Of a DNA stretch of 64,000 bases, positions 12,331-25,164 are shown one piece after another. The number at the start of each line of letters is the position of its first letter. Positions within the stretch are counted from its first letter, which is position 1. The translations under genes were made by a program, and so were the position numbers. The DNA comes from Sinohyriopsis cumingii (taxonomy: Eukaryota; Mollusca; Bivalvia; Unionida; Unionidae): positions 106,801,145 through 106,865,144 of the forward strand of contig CM068830.1 of NCBI GenBank assembly GCA_028554795.2, in the 5' to 3' direction. The notes under the pieces are model-generated. The model was given only the letters and a program-made list of their open reading frames with translations. It ran no database searches and was not told the DNA's origin.

Positions 12331-12740
12331 TGACTCCTCTAAAGTCTAGAGGTTTAACTTCAGTGTGTTGTCATATGATTCTACAATAGGCCAGTGTTTC
12401 TGGATGATTCGGCCTACTTTTGAATTGTCTGGATGATAGTTCATGATAAATGGTACCCATTCAACCTTTTCATTTTCTCTGTTATGGCGGTTAATTTGTA
12501 AGACGTGACATGTAAGAAAACAAACATTGTATCTGGCAGCAGTGGTTCATTTGCATTGCTTTTTATGAGATAATATGTCGTGTCCTGAGGATAAGATTGT
12601 AATATGTAGATATATGGTGAAATAATTCAAATATTGTAATAAACTTTCAGTGAGATGTCCGTTACCTGAAATTATAGGTCTACCCGGGTTTAATGGTTTG
12701 TGACTTTTAGGTAGAAGATAAAATCTTCCCGCTGTTTCAA
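12331..12740 (-). pseudogene. Penelope-like element reverse transcriptase fragment
   Basis: Minus-strand frame from about 12735 reads 'GRFYLLPKSHKPLNPGRPII' and then SGNG, the Penelope-like RT signature (YLLPKxHKP..PGRPI.SGNG). A stop follows near 12550. In the next stretch 'VPFIMNYHPDNSKVGRIIQK' followed by HWPIV matches the C-terminal part of Penelope RTs ahead of the endonuclease. The catalytic YADD region and the GIY-YIG domain are missing, so this is an internally deleted relic. Confidence 0.7.
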
Positions 12741-13384
12741 ATTGCCTTTAGCCTGCTGGTCTATGTGTATGGTTTGGTACACTTATTCGGTAATGTTTAT
12801 AGTGCAGTGTACATTTACCCACTTAGTAATTACATTAGAGAGTATACTATATTTGGCTGCCAAAGATCCGTGAACACAGACAAAGGTAAAATTGATGTTT
12901 TGCGCTATTCAGAGTCTTCTCGTACAGAAACGAATCTACATGTATTTAGAATCAATTAGGTTGATATAAAGTATAGGTGGTCGGAGGTATCCTGATACCG
13001 TTTTACCGTGGTATTTTTTCCTTGTGGAACGTAACACATTGTTTGTTTTCACCGTACTTCGGTAGTTTCCGTCAGTAGGGAATCGACGGAAATTCCCGAG
13101 CAATCATGTTACGAATTTAATGATATTAACAGCATACTTAAAGTTATTATTATTCTTTATACAAAACAGTTGTATGTGTCACAAATTAATTTTGAATATT
13201 GCAAATATAATTATAGTTTCAATCCTTTAATCCCATGTTTGACACGTGTCACGTATGTCAACGTGATGGACAAACGAAACGTTTTGAAGGATATTCGGGC
13301 CAAATCAATCTTTTCGAAATATTTCGGATTTTAAAAGAAAGTGTCATATGTATGTATATACACATCAAATGCTGTGTATGAACA
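12741..13384. other. no gene seen
   Basis: Spacer between the Penelope-like fragment and the LINE fragment. AT-rich, nothing recognised. Confidence 0.4.
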
Positions 13385-14780
13385 CCCAAGTGATTAACTA
13401 CATACTTCGAAAGTACATTAGGTTTAAGGCAAGTTTTGTGTTTTGAACCCTATCATGTTTTTCCTTTATATTAATGATTTGATTTCACAGGTACAGCTCG
13501 AATGCAATAGAGGTGTATTTATCTCAGAAGATATTGATGATATTTTACAATACTTTATGCTAATTGCGCTGATACAGTAATGTTCCATTAGAACCAAATA
13601 AATGTTATCGGACGTTTCTGTGATAAAACTAGTATAATGGCCAAACTCGATAAAACTAAAATTATTGTTTTCAAAATTGGGGAATATCCTAAGCAAAATA
13701 GAGGTTAGGTTTTTCAAAGAAAAACGTAGTGAGTGTGTGCCTTACTTTAAGTATATGGGTCTATTTTTAACCCCAAAGTTGGTTTGGACAAAAGCTCAGT
13801 AGATACTAGCGGCAACCGAAAGCAACTACAAAGACTTTGATTTTTCATAAAAGATTTGGATATTTTAAAGTAATGGATAATTTTAACATTTTTAATTCTG
13901 TTATAAAACCAATTGCTTGTTAGGGGACAGAAATTTGGAGATATCAATATAATATATATATTGAAACTGTGAAACACAAATTTTGCAAACAGTATTTAGG
14001 TGTCCCTAAATCCACCAATAATGCACTGGTGATAAGGGAGTGCAGAAGATACACACTTTGTACCTTGTATTTTTACTGGTGATAGGGGAGTACAGAAGAT
14101 ACACACTTTGTACCTTGTATTTTTCGATGTAAATATTCTTTTACGGTTGTAAGAAAGCCTTCAGCTCGCTACCCACACCAATGTTATTCAATGTTGAAAA
14201 GATTAAATGAAACCAACATTCTCAACTGAGCTACTAAAGTTTAAAACATGATATTTCCCTTCGGTTTTGGGTATGTCTGGCTAAGTCAAAATGCTGGAGG
14301 CGAAAAACAATTTTGCTCGCAAAATTTGCAAAGAATCAAGGATTCGGCATTCCAGAACTGGCAAAGTGATATTGAAAATTCACATAAATGTGTGTATTAT
14401 AGTATGTATAAAACTGAATTAGAACATGAAAAATACCTATAATGTGGATTATCCTTTCATTTAGGAAGTTACTTGCTACATTTAGGTGCTCAGATCATGC
14501 GCTGAAAACAAACTGGTAGGCATTATTCGATTGAGAAAAATAATAGGTAATCTTAATTATGCCGGGAAAATAATGCTTATTCGGTAGAAGATGAATTCCA
14601 TTTCATTTGTGTTTGTAGCGCTGATGACCATTTAAGACAGAATTACTTGAATACAGTTTTATCATTGTCTGTCTGTAGAAAAATGTGTATCTCTCATGAG
14701 TCATAGTAATATACTAATTATGTAATATACTACTTATAAGAAAGCATTCCACAAAATCAATTTGGCTTTTCGTCTTAGAC
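13385..14780 (+). pseudogene. non-LTR retrotransposon (LINE) ORF2 remnant, 3' half
   Basis: Plus-strand frames, shifting several times, contain in order 'FFLYINDLISQVQLECNRGV' (RT palm; canonical LFxLFINDL), a YADD-like 'ADTVMFH' at 13568-13588, 'KLDKTKIIVFK', 'YFKYMGLFLTPKLVWTKAQ', 'FCKQYLGVPKSTNNALV' and 'FGFGYVWLSQNAGG', followed by a C-terminal region. The order matches the second half of an RT-endonuclease LINE protein. Frameshifts and stops show it is dead. A 50-bp stretch within it is tandemly duplicated (14027 and 14077). No 5' end or endonuclease is seen. Confidence 0.75.
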
Positions 14781-15138
14781 AATATTTAATAAATATACTA
14801 CTTATAAGAAAGCATTCCACAAAATCAATTTGGCTTTTCGTCTTAGACAATATTTAATAAATATATTACTAATAAGAAAGCATTCCACAAAATCAATTTG
14901 GCTTTTCGTCTTAGACAATATTTAATAAATATATTACTAATAAGAAAGCATTAAACAAGATCGATTTGGCTTTTCGTCTTAGACAATATTTGATAAATAT
15001 ATTACTTATAAGAAAGAATTTCACTAAATCATTTGGCTTTTCGTCTTAGACAATATTTGATAAATATATTACTTATAAGAAAGCATTCCTCTAAATCAAT
15101 TTGGCTATTCGTTTCAGACAATATTTGATAACTCATAC
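14725..15138 (+). repeat. tandem array, 68-bp unit, six copies
   Basis: The landmark 'ttataagaaagcattcc' or a variant recurs at 14734, 14802, 14870, 14938, 15006 and 15073. The array starts where the LINE C-terminal frame ends and may have grown from the LINE 3' end. Confidence 0.9.
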
Positions 15139-16335
15139 GAATGGTGAGTATATGCTTTGTGGCAATAACAGCTTTATACCATTATGTACTAATTATTTAT
15201 AGGAGATTATGTATGCATACTGTATGCATACTGTAGATATACTCATGTTGAACACCACATGTTATTTCTATACACCATGGCGCAGACTATATTTACTTGA
15301 TAAGATAGTTCCCGAATGACGTCATCAGCCGCCAAATTTGTGGTCAGATGGCACATTGGCAGTTGACTTTAAATGGTGTTTGGAAGTTGAAATAAATTCA
15401 TCGAATCTCTCGATTCTTTTACGAAAATTACATACATAAACATAACGCAAATCAAACTTCCTGTTAGTATCTATATTTGTGATTTATAAGATGGCTTTCC
15501 TTCAGTGTGTCTTATTAAAAATGATAAATTATGGTGATCGCATACAGGAGAAGCAGCCAGGTAAAATGGGCAGAATATCGTCTGCAAGTGACCTTATCTG
15601 GAAGCATCTATTATATTTGTAATATGGGCCGGTATCCTACATTACTAAGTATCTTACCCAATTGCTGCCACCGCACTCAAATTTTCTCCGTCTATTATAC
15701 CAATACTTTATATATCAAGTAAATGTAGGCTTTCAGTGTCAACGGATTCCATTTTTTATCACCAAGCCATCTACATACAGTACGTTGTCTTTCACGGAGT
15801 CATCCCACTTTGGTTGAAGTTTGAAGATTACAACTGTAACTCCCCCCCCCCAAAAAAAATAAAAAAAATAAAGGGAGTTAAATTCTATTTATAGCGGTCG
15901 GATATAGAACCCGATTCGTCTGCCTCATATTCGGGTACCTATACCTCTAGACTACTAGACTATACCTCTAGACTACTAGACTATACGATCCAGACCAGCT
16001 AGGCTGTTTAGTAAGTGGCCTCATATCCTAGACCGCTACACAATTTATACAACTTTATATATAAGGATTCTATGTCCCTCTAAAGCAATTACACCATATA
16101 TTAGATTAATTAGACTGCGATGATTGCAATTCCGGATTCAGTAAATTACAAACAACAGTAAAATCATCATTCTGTGTATGTATTATTCCCATTAGCCGTT
16201 TATCAGACCTATTAAATACATACGAGTTAGGTCATTACATGAATTGCATTTTAAAACGTAATTAGTTCATATCAAATCATGAAATCAAAGTTTATTTTGC
16301 TTTTATTATTAATAAACAACTACAAAATAATTTCT
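15139..16335. other. gene-less stretch with a small duplication
   Basis: Contains a C-run/A-run (15842-15872) and two tandem copies of 'ctatacctctagactactag' at about 15941-15983. The segment 15890-16010 read on the minus strand resembles a tRNA-like SINE head ('gggttctatatccg' as B box), but weakly. No exon seen. Confidence 0.35.
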
Positions 16336-16487
16336 GCATAAAACAGCTATATATATATACGGTGTGTCGCGTAAATACGACATCAGGCACTTGACACTCA
16401 AATTTTCTGTCACAAGGTTCATTCACAGCTTTGTTAAACGCCAATTCTAGACAGATTTGTTCACCGGAAACAATGTTGTGTAATGGG
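16336..16487 (-). repeat. arm 1 of a dispersed inverted repeat pair
   Basis: About 150 bp here match 19168-19317 in opposite orientation at high identity, for example 'gtgtgtcgcgtaaatacgac' at 16362-16381 against its complement near 19270-19290. The minus-strand frame 'ICLELAFNKAVNEPCDRKFE' is mostly shared by the other copy, which has a stop at the Cys position. It is either a coding fragment of an unrecognised element or a MITE-like repeat. Confidence 0.75.
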
Positions 16488-17340
16488 AAAATTAGGGGAA
16501 TTAATAAGTCAAGAGACATAACAACCGTTACCGAACAGGTCTTATAAATGAGTATACTGTAATTTGGGTAACGATGCGTTCAACAGTTCGTATTGCTAAA
16601 AGATTGATTTGCGGTTAAATTTTTAATTCATTGTTACCATACTCTAACGTACAACAGTTATCAGGAATTGAATAAATTTTTAATCTAGTCGTATTTATCG
16701 TACAGGAAATTGTAATGCAACATTAGCTTTGTGCAATTTTAAAGGACCTTTTGAACACGGAAGTACTCAGGGTACGTAATCGTAAATGCTTTGGATTACT
16801 CGTCTGTTTTGTTTCCTTACACAGCAACCCCCTCACACGTAATGGCTACAGTGGCCATTTGTTGGTGAATAAATTGTCATAATCATTCACATAAGCTATC
16901 AGTAAATGTCAACGCAGGATTCGTCCATTTTATTTTATCACGACATAGGCAATTCAGGGTATATACTATTGAGCGTATTAAAATATAAGTGTTCGATATA
17001 ATTGACGTTTCATAAATAATTTTAGGAACTATGCTCACCTTTCCCGTTTCCACAAGTAAGTGTATTTCAATTTTCATCTGAGTTTTGTTCGATTCTTGGC
17101 TCCCGGGCTGGCAGAAGAGGTTAAATCAGTTTTTATCCTCGGAGGAATACAAATATCTCCTTCAAAGTATTCCAAGAATTGTTAAGTTACGTCACAGCTA
17201 TATTTAGACCTTACCATTACTAAGAAATATCAATACCAACTTAGATATTACAAATTGACACTGTCTTAAAGAATCTATGAAGTATACCTTTGTAAATGTA
17301 TACCTTTGACACCTGTACGCAGAGCTGAAGAGTGCTAGTT
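16488..17340. other. no gene seen
   Basis: AT-rich DNA between the inverted repeat arm and the (TA)n tract. Nothing recognised. Confidence 0.4.
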
Positions 17341-18319
<979 letters not shown>

Positions 18320-18681
18320 CTCCGCCAAAATAGTACATATTGTTAACAAGTATTTAAGACTCAATAAATACTAAATATCGTTAAATTATTGAGATACAAA
18401 ACAAACATTAAATGCTAATTATATTATTACAATCTTAATCGCAAACGTATGGTCAAACACTAAAATCCTTGTGTCACACGTGTAAATAGTAAACATTGGC
18501 CTCCAAACAAGTTGGTGGTGCGGGAAAATTAGAACATGCACCATCCTAATACGTTATCCTCGCAGGTGAAGGTAAGTGCATTATTTTCTTGTTGAGCATA
18601 ACATATTCTACGTAAAAACTAGTTATATCAAATGTTTATTGCTGTTCAATAATGACTGCATATACCGCGTAGTGGAAATCT

Positions 18682-19060
18682 GAGGTGCCTCCAATACGTA
18701 AAATTGCCTCCAAAACAAAGATGGCGGACATCGTGAAATACATTGAACGTTGTACATAATGTGAATGATACAGAACATTTGTTTTGTAATACATGGAACT
18801 TAACATAGTCTCAGAATATCCAATTGCATATGAAACTAGTATATGTGTGATTTACAACATTGAAACAATGTAAACCAATGATATGACACATTGGAGGTGC
18901 CTCCAGTACATAAAGTGCCTCCAAAACAAAGATGGCGGACATCGTGAAATACATTGAACGTTGTACATAATATCAATCATACAGAACAGTTGTTTTGTAA
19001 TACATCGAACTTAACATAGTCTCAGAATATCCATCTGCATATGAAACTAGCATATTTGTA
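18682..19060 (+). repeat. tandem segmental duplication, about 211 bp unit
   Basis: 'gaggtgcctcca' starts copies at 18682 and 18893. Both contain 'aaagatggcggacatcgtga' (about 18716 and 18926) followed by a short frame MADIVKYIERCT-stop. The second copy is cut by the (TA)n tract at 19081. Confidence 0.9.
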
Positions 19061-19076
19061 TTCATGTAAAATTCGT

Positions 19077-19080
<4 letters not shown>

Positions 19081-19166
<86 letters not shown>
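19081..19166. repeat. (TA)n microsatellite
   Basis: About 86 bp of pure TA. A second TA run of about 42 bp lies at 19320-19362, on the far side of inverted repeat arm 2. Confidence 0.95.
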
Positions 19167-19167
<1 letters not shown>

Positions 19168-19168
<1 letters not shown>

Positions 19169-19316
19169 CACAACATTGTTTCTGGTGTACAAATCTGTCT
19201 AGAATTGGCCTTTAACAAAGCTGTGAATGAACCTTGAGACAGAAAATTTGAGTGTCAAGTGCCTCAAGTCGTATTTACGCGACACACCGTGTATATATAG
19301 CTGTTTTATGCAGAAA

Positions 19317-19325
<9 letters not shown>
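19168..19325 (+). repeat. arm 2 of the dispersed inverted repeat pair
   Basis: Reverse-complement match to 16336-16487. It is flanked on both sides by (TA)n, which suggests insertion into, or expansion at, TA sites. Confidence 0.75.
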
Positions 19326-19362
<37 letters not shown>

Positions 19363-19366
<4 letters not shown>

Positions 19367-20380
19367 ATGGGGATGATTTGGGGACTATGGGACTTTAATG
19401 TTAAAATAGCGAATTTGCCCTTTGGGGATAAAATTTATAAGGACAATGGGAATTAGCATTACAGACAGGGTCCCGGCACTATAGGGACAAAAAACATTTT
19501 AACATGGGTGGGACTGTCTAGAGACAAGGGGAATTTAACATAGAAATGTATAGCGACAATGTATTGGGGCTGTCTAGGGACAATATAAATTGAACATGGG
19601 TGACGTTACGGTACTGGACACTAGGGAAACAATGGCAAAAATGTGGCAAGAGGCTTACCTCAGTTGGGCGGATCAGTGAGAAACAGTGTTGCAAGTGGCT
19701 GACCTGAATACGCGCTATTCTAGAGACAAGGGATAAATAGAGACCTAGACATAGAGACAAGGTTAGAGACATTGACAGAGACAGACATCGATTTATGGAT
19801 ATAAATAGATTTATGGATATAAATCTATCACCCCAAATATCGACTAAAAATTATTTTAGTCAAGAGAGAACATGCATCTTTTCGAGACAATGTAGTGGCC
19901 CTGAAAAGGTCTTCTTTTTTCTTTTTGTTTTGTTTTTTATAGTTAACACCACTCAATTAACATAGGAAACATCGCACAGCTCTTCTTCTCTTCCTCAAAC
20001 TTCGTCTTGACATCGGGACCGAAGATTAAGACTCGCTTCAGACAACCTTGCCTCTTCACATAGATTCTTCGTTTCCAAAGGACCGTCTCTGTAATCTCGG
20101 CGGTAGCCCATTATCATCTGACATACATGGGATAGTCCGGGTGAAACAGCATTGACGATAGAAGGGTAGACGATTCTACGTCAATCCACATCTTGTGACG
20201 AGAACAGGTGAATGGAATGAGGTGAACCGCGGTTATTTATAGTGGAAGAGCGGATCGAAACGGATTGAGTTCTTTCACCAATCCTAACAGGTATTACAAA
20301 ATTTAGTCACAGTGACGTCATATTTCCTATATGGGTGCGCTGCGTCTGTGCGCAGTGAATCGATGTGACATTGTTAGAAC
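19363..20380. other. degenerate short repeats, then left flank of the Polinton-like relic
   Basis: 19363-19790 has loosely repeated phrases such as 'gggac', 'tctagagacaagggg' and 'aatttaacat'. A repeated 'tagatttatggatataaat' occurs at about 19790-19825. From 19900 to 20380 no open frame is seen. 'ggttatttatagtgg' (about 20230) could be a TATA element for the ORF at 20381. Confidence 0.4.
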
Positions 20381-21014
20381 ATGCAGGAAACTACGAAGAC
20401 GATGAGTTGGGGTGCACCGGCCGTGGAGACGAGGAGTCATGGCATAGCAGCGAACACTAAAACAACCACAGTCCTACTTCCAGAAGAGAACGATTTTAAT
20501 TGGGATTTAGCGAATTTTCTCACTTCACAAGAATTCGTTCCGGTACCAGCATCATCTCTGCTTTCTCCTTCCTTACCCTACGTCAAGGATTTTAAACAGA
20601 GGCAGAAAGAAGAATTGGAGAAATTTTTGCAACAGCAGAAAGGAGCAGAACAAGCCTTTCTAATTCAACAGCAACAGCGTGAAGAAGGAAGAAGAAAACG
20701 ACAGGAAGAAGAAGAAGCAGAAAAGAAACAAGGTCTAGTAGAGAAGGAGGACAGTGAAAGTCAAATGGTGACGGTACTCTTAGACATTTTGGTATAGTTA
20801 AGGAGTCTGAATGAAATGTATCAGACTTCTTTAATATGACCCAAGAGAAAAAGACGTTCACGAGCAAAACACTCCAATCCCGTCCACACTCCCACTACGA
20901 CTGAGATACCAACGCTAGTGATTTCTACCAAATCATCGACAGTAGCAGGTTCAGAAAAATGCCTTGGCCGTGGCAAACGGATAAAGCACTTAAAGCTCAT
21001 TAGTTCCCGTTCCT
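20381..21014 (+). pseudogene. coiled-coil ORF of the Polinton-like relic, broken by two stops
   Basis: ATG at 20381 opens a 138-residue frame. It has an aromatic and acidic segment ('FNWDLANFLTSQEF'), then a Q/E/R/K-rich coiled coil ('FKQRQKEELEKFLQQQKGAE') at about residues 70-120. The TAG at 20795 is followed in the same frame by a further 70 residues after a second stop (20837), with a basic cluster 'PKRKRRSRAKH' and a stop at 21012. The unbroken frame across both stops suggests one longer ancestral gene. I do not recognise the family. It is first in the cluster and on the polymerase strand. Confidence 0.5.
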
Positions 21015-21299
21015 GAGTTTCTTTATAAACAAAAACAAAAAACAGAAACACTCAATGGTCATTTGCAGGGCCACCCATCGCTCTCTAAAAGAGACTATTC
21101 AGTGTTTGCAGAAATCAAGAAAACTCAAACCCTTTTACCCATGATATACATGTGTGAGTGCGTGAGTGTAGGTCCTTATGATTATAACAATCAAAACCAA
21201 GAGACATTTACGTTTTTCTTTCTGATATATTCTCTGTAAAAATTTACAATCCAATTTCACAACACAGCACTTTAAAAAGTGATTAGACTTTTTTTTTTT

Positions 21300-21695
21300 T
21301 TCACTCTTTCCGTTTTTTGAATTTCTTAATTGGCACAGGTTTTTCCTCTTCTTCCTCACTGTCTTCTCGTCTTATTCTCTTCTTTTCCTGGACATGTCTG
21401 GGTTCTTCCTTTTGGGAGAGTACCTCTTCTTCCTGTTCCGAACCCCTCTATCTTCTGCTCCTGTTGTTTCTTAGGGCAGTCTGAAGACCAATGTCCTTTT
21501 TTTTTTTTTACTAAGATAACAAGTATCTTGACCTTTGTCTCTCTTAACGCCTGTCTTGCTTTGACGTTGTGGACATTCATAAGACCAATTCCCTTTCTTC
21601 TGACAGATATAGCAAGTACCTGGACTTTTATCTCGAAAGGAGGGGGAGTAGTCCGCCGGCTTCTCTGAAGAAAACCTTATTATGACACCTCTCAA
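21300..21695 (-). pseudogene. tandem zinc-knuckle (CCHC-type) ORF remnant
   Basis: The minus strand encodes two knuckle-like motifs. The first, 'CYICQKKGNWSYECP', has the C-x2-C-x4-x-x4-C spacing with Asn in the histidine position. The second, 'CYLSKKKKGHWSSDCP', in a shifted frame, keeps His but has Ser for the second Cys. Each knuckle has lost one ligand and a frameshift separates them. It is basic and low in complexity, with a poly-K/E tail. It opposes the polymerase strand. It could be an element gene for a nucleic-acid-binding protein or an unrelated retroelement gag fragment. Confidence 0.5.
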
Positions 21696-21859
21696 AACTC
21701 TGATCAGAAGTTCTCTCTGTGTTGGCTCTCCATCTTCCTGTAGGATTGAGAGTGAAATGGATACTTTGAGAGGGAAGACATTGGCCTTTTATATAATGAA
21801 GACACTCACCTTACCTTTATTTATAGGGGACCATGTCGTTTAAAATGTAGTAATTTGAC

Positions 21860-24800
21860 ATTTTGCAATAAAGATAAAAGGATCGCACAACCTCGTGAAG
21901 AAAGGAGAAGAAAGTAAAAGACAGAAACGTGACCTATTGCCTCGCACAGTAGCTGAAGTCTTGGCTCATATCCATGCCAGCGATTTTGAAGACGACATGA
22001 GTAAGGCAGAATCCAGAATTTTTGTTTCCACGCTACACCTTGAAAGTGCACCCTCAAGAAGTGCGTAGACCTCTGTTGTTTCTAGGCAAAAATTTCAAAA
22101 TCGGAAAATACATTCACGTCTATTATCACGATGAACAGTTTGATGCCATTACCAGTATCACCGAATTCCTGGGATATGGTTATTATTGAGAGAAATGAGA
22201 CAATGGTTATAACAATCGAGAGCAACACAAGCATTGTGGATCGAAATGTGAATGATGTTTGGCCTCTAAGTCCTGTCTTGGCGAAGGACAAGAACGAGTA
22301 CATTGTCCAGCTTGTCAGCGAATTTTTGTCAGCCCTACCTGTTACCAACAATATCTAAAGACGCAAGCTTCACAGCAGAAAAGTGCTTGTCAGCTCCTGG
22401 GATTGTTCACTACTTGTGAACATGGCGTACGTACCAATAGTACCAAGGCTCACGTATGTTCAGGAAAGAAACGATGTCACATTTGTCACCAAATCGTGGC
22501 TTTGGAACACAAATGCTACATTCAAAAATACCAACCCCAACAGGAAGAGGAAGAAGATGAAAACAAGAAGAAAGTCAATTTCATCTTTTTCGATTTCGAA
22601 TGCATGCAAGAGACTGGCATTCACATTCCTAATTTCTGCGTGGCTCATCCAGCGTGCGAGAAGTGCATCCAAGAACCGATCTTTTGTCAATGTCCTCGCT
22701 GTTACAAGATTCCTTGAGGACGTGAAAAAAATTTTCGATGGCCTAACACGTTGACCCATTTTTCGCGATAGATCTTAAACCTATTGACGAGACGTGGAGT
22801 CACGAGGAAATCGAACGTTACGGAGATTGTCGACGCTATGTCACGGTGATGGCTCACAGTTTCTCGAGATACGATGGACCATTCCTTCTTAAACACTATT
22901 TGGAACAAAGACCCGAGTGTTCTAACGAGACTTTGAACGGGACCAAAATCATTTATATGCAAGTGGGACAAATGCAGTTTAAAGATTCGATGAGTTACTT
23001 GGCCATGCCTTTGAGTCGAATGTTAAAACATTTGGAATGACAGAAATGGTCAAAGGTTATTTTCCGTACTTTTCAATACCGAAGCCAATCAACATGCCGT
23101 TTTACCTCATTTGCCTGATCCTCACAACTACAACCCCGATAACATGCGTACAATACAACGATAAGCTTTCTACGATTTGGACCAAACTCACGCTTCGGAC
23201 CCCTTCGACTTTCAGGAAGAAATTTTAAAATATTTTCGTTCCAACTTGGATATTTTACAACGATGCTGTGGAAAATTTCGAGAATTGTTCATGGAGCACG
23301 GAGGGATCGATCCTTTTGAAAATAGCCTGCACCATTGCCAAAGCGTGTTCCTTGGTGTACCGCAAACGACTCGTGCCTGAGAAGACCCTGGCTGTCATCC
23401 GCCCTCAAACGACCAATTTTGTCAAACGTCATCACTCGATCAAAGCTCTACGCTGGCTACATTACGCGTGTGACAAGGAAGACAAATGGATCCAACACGC
23501 CCAAAACGGAGGACTTGAAAATACCATCGTAACGTATTCGGTGGATGGCTGGGACGTAGAAAACACTAAGATCGTGTACGAATTTAACGGATGCTTATTT
23601 CACGGATGTCCGATCTGTTACCTCAACGGTACACCCAAAATTAATTTCTACAACGTACCATGGAAGACTTATACGAGGACACCTGTCAACGGCGCTTTAA
23701 GTTAGAACAGCAAGTATACCAAGTGATGGAAACATGGGAACACGAGCACGATCACCGTTTGAAAACCGATCCCGAGTTTAAACGCATAGCAGAAAGTTAC
23801 AAGTTGGTGGACCATCTGAACTCGCGGGACAGTTTGTGTGGAGGGCGAACGAATGGCACTTGTTTGCTGCACCACGCCGGCGAGGAGAAAGGAGAAGAAA
23901 TCAAATACTTGGACGTGTCTTCACTGTATCCTTACGTTTGCAAATATTGTCACTTTTCCGCAGGGCACCCACAATTGCTGACGGGAGACATTGACGTGAA
24001 CAACATTCGACAGGATTGATTAAATGTAAAGTCTTGCCTCCCACAAACTGTACCATTCCGTTTTACCTCACCATTGCCAAGGAAAACTGATGTTTGATGA
24101 CAGGAAAAAGGGTCAGCGTGGAATTGTTTAAAGCTCTTGACCTGGGATACCAATTGTTAGAAGTGTACGACATTTTCCCCTTTCCTAAGACAGAACAATA
24201 CCACAAGAGCGACGAGACTCAGAAAGGCATTTTCGCAGACTACGTGGATGCCTTTTTGAAACTGAAAAAAGAAGCCAACGGCTAACCTTCCAGGTGCCAG
24301 ACACCCGAAGACCAAAGGAAATTCAAAGAGAAATACTGGGAGCAGGAAGGCATCACTTTAGGTCACATCGAGAAAAACGAAGGTCGACGATCGTTTGCCA
24401 AAGTGATGTTGAATTGTTTGTGGGGCAAAATGGCAGAACGACCGTGTTTACCCAAGAATGAGTATTTGATAGAACCTTCTCGTTACTTCCAGATGATTCA
24501 CGACAAAATTAAATACATGAAACATGTGGACGTCCTTCGCGAAGACTTGATCTTGGTCAGTTACAAATAACTGGACTTTATAGAGGCCAATGAAATTGGA
24601 AATGTCATCATTACAGCCCGTGTGACATCCCATGCTCGCTTAAAGTTGTACGAAGACTTAGAGAACTGTTAGGAGATAATGTGCTGTACATTGATCGCCT
24701 TGGTCACCGTCACCCCGACATCGGTGAAGACCGTTTAGGAGCCTGGACGGACGAGCACCCCGACAACAAGATTCTAAGTTTTGCTAGTGGCGGTCCTAAA

Positions 24801-25108
24801 AATTACAGCTACGAATATCGAGACCCATAATGAGAAGTGCCCGCTGAGTGTAAAGTGAAAAGATTGACTCTCAAGTATCGCACCAGTGAAGTGAACTTTG
24901 GGTATTAAAAGAAGCCTTGCAGTCTGAAGAGGATCAACGCATTAAAGTGATCACCTACGAACCTCACAAAATTGTACTTCAAGCCACACACCAAATCGTC
25001 AGTCGACCATTAGAAAAACTGTATCAGATTGTGTACCAGAAGCGAGTATGGCTTCCCAACCACTTCACTTTATCGTACAGACACGCTGATATTGGTCAGA
25101 ATATATAA
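21860..25108 (+). pseudogene. protein-primed family-B DNA polymerase, Polinton/adintovirus type, broken
   Basis: The gene is spread over at least eight frame segments separated by frameshifts and stops (near 22190, 22720, 23030, 23390, 23700, 24018, 24285, 24570 and 24830). Recognisable parts in order: a Cys/His-rich N-terminal zinc region (about 22259-22530); exonuclease motif FFDFEC at 22586-22603; an ExoII-like 'AHSFSRYDGPF' near 22850; the Polinton-typical 'FNGCLFHGCP' near 23585-23615; palm motif A 'DVSSLYPYV' at 23912-23938; motif B 'KVMLNCLWGKM' at about 24400-24432; and 'GGPKNYSY' near 24790. Motif C (YxDTDS), which holds the catalytic aspartates, is gone: after YID at 24687-24695 the sequence jumps to unrelated residues. 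The enzyme cannot be active. In living relatives this polymerase replicates the element from a terminal protein primer. Confidence 0.9.
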
Positions 25109-25164
25109 AGGGATAGCATCCAAGGCCGATAGTTCATTGTAACTACCAACACCAAGCGAGAAAG
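25101..25164 (+). promoter_or_regulatory. TATA-type promoter ahead of the BIR gene
   Basis: 'atatataaag' at 25101-25110, about 55 bp before the ATG at 25165. It overlaps the end of the polymerase frame. Compact promoters like this are usual in viral-type elements. A similar 'atataaaa' lies near 26672, ahead of the third small gene region. Confidence 0.5.

Noticed and set aside
22460-22759. Minus-strand ORFs across the polymerase (also 22702-22971, 23950-24153)
   Set aside because: Shadow frames opposite recognised polymerase motifs.
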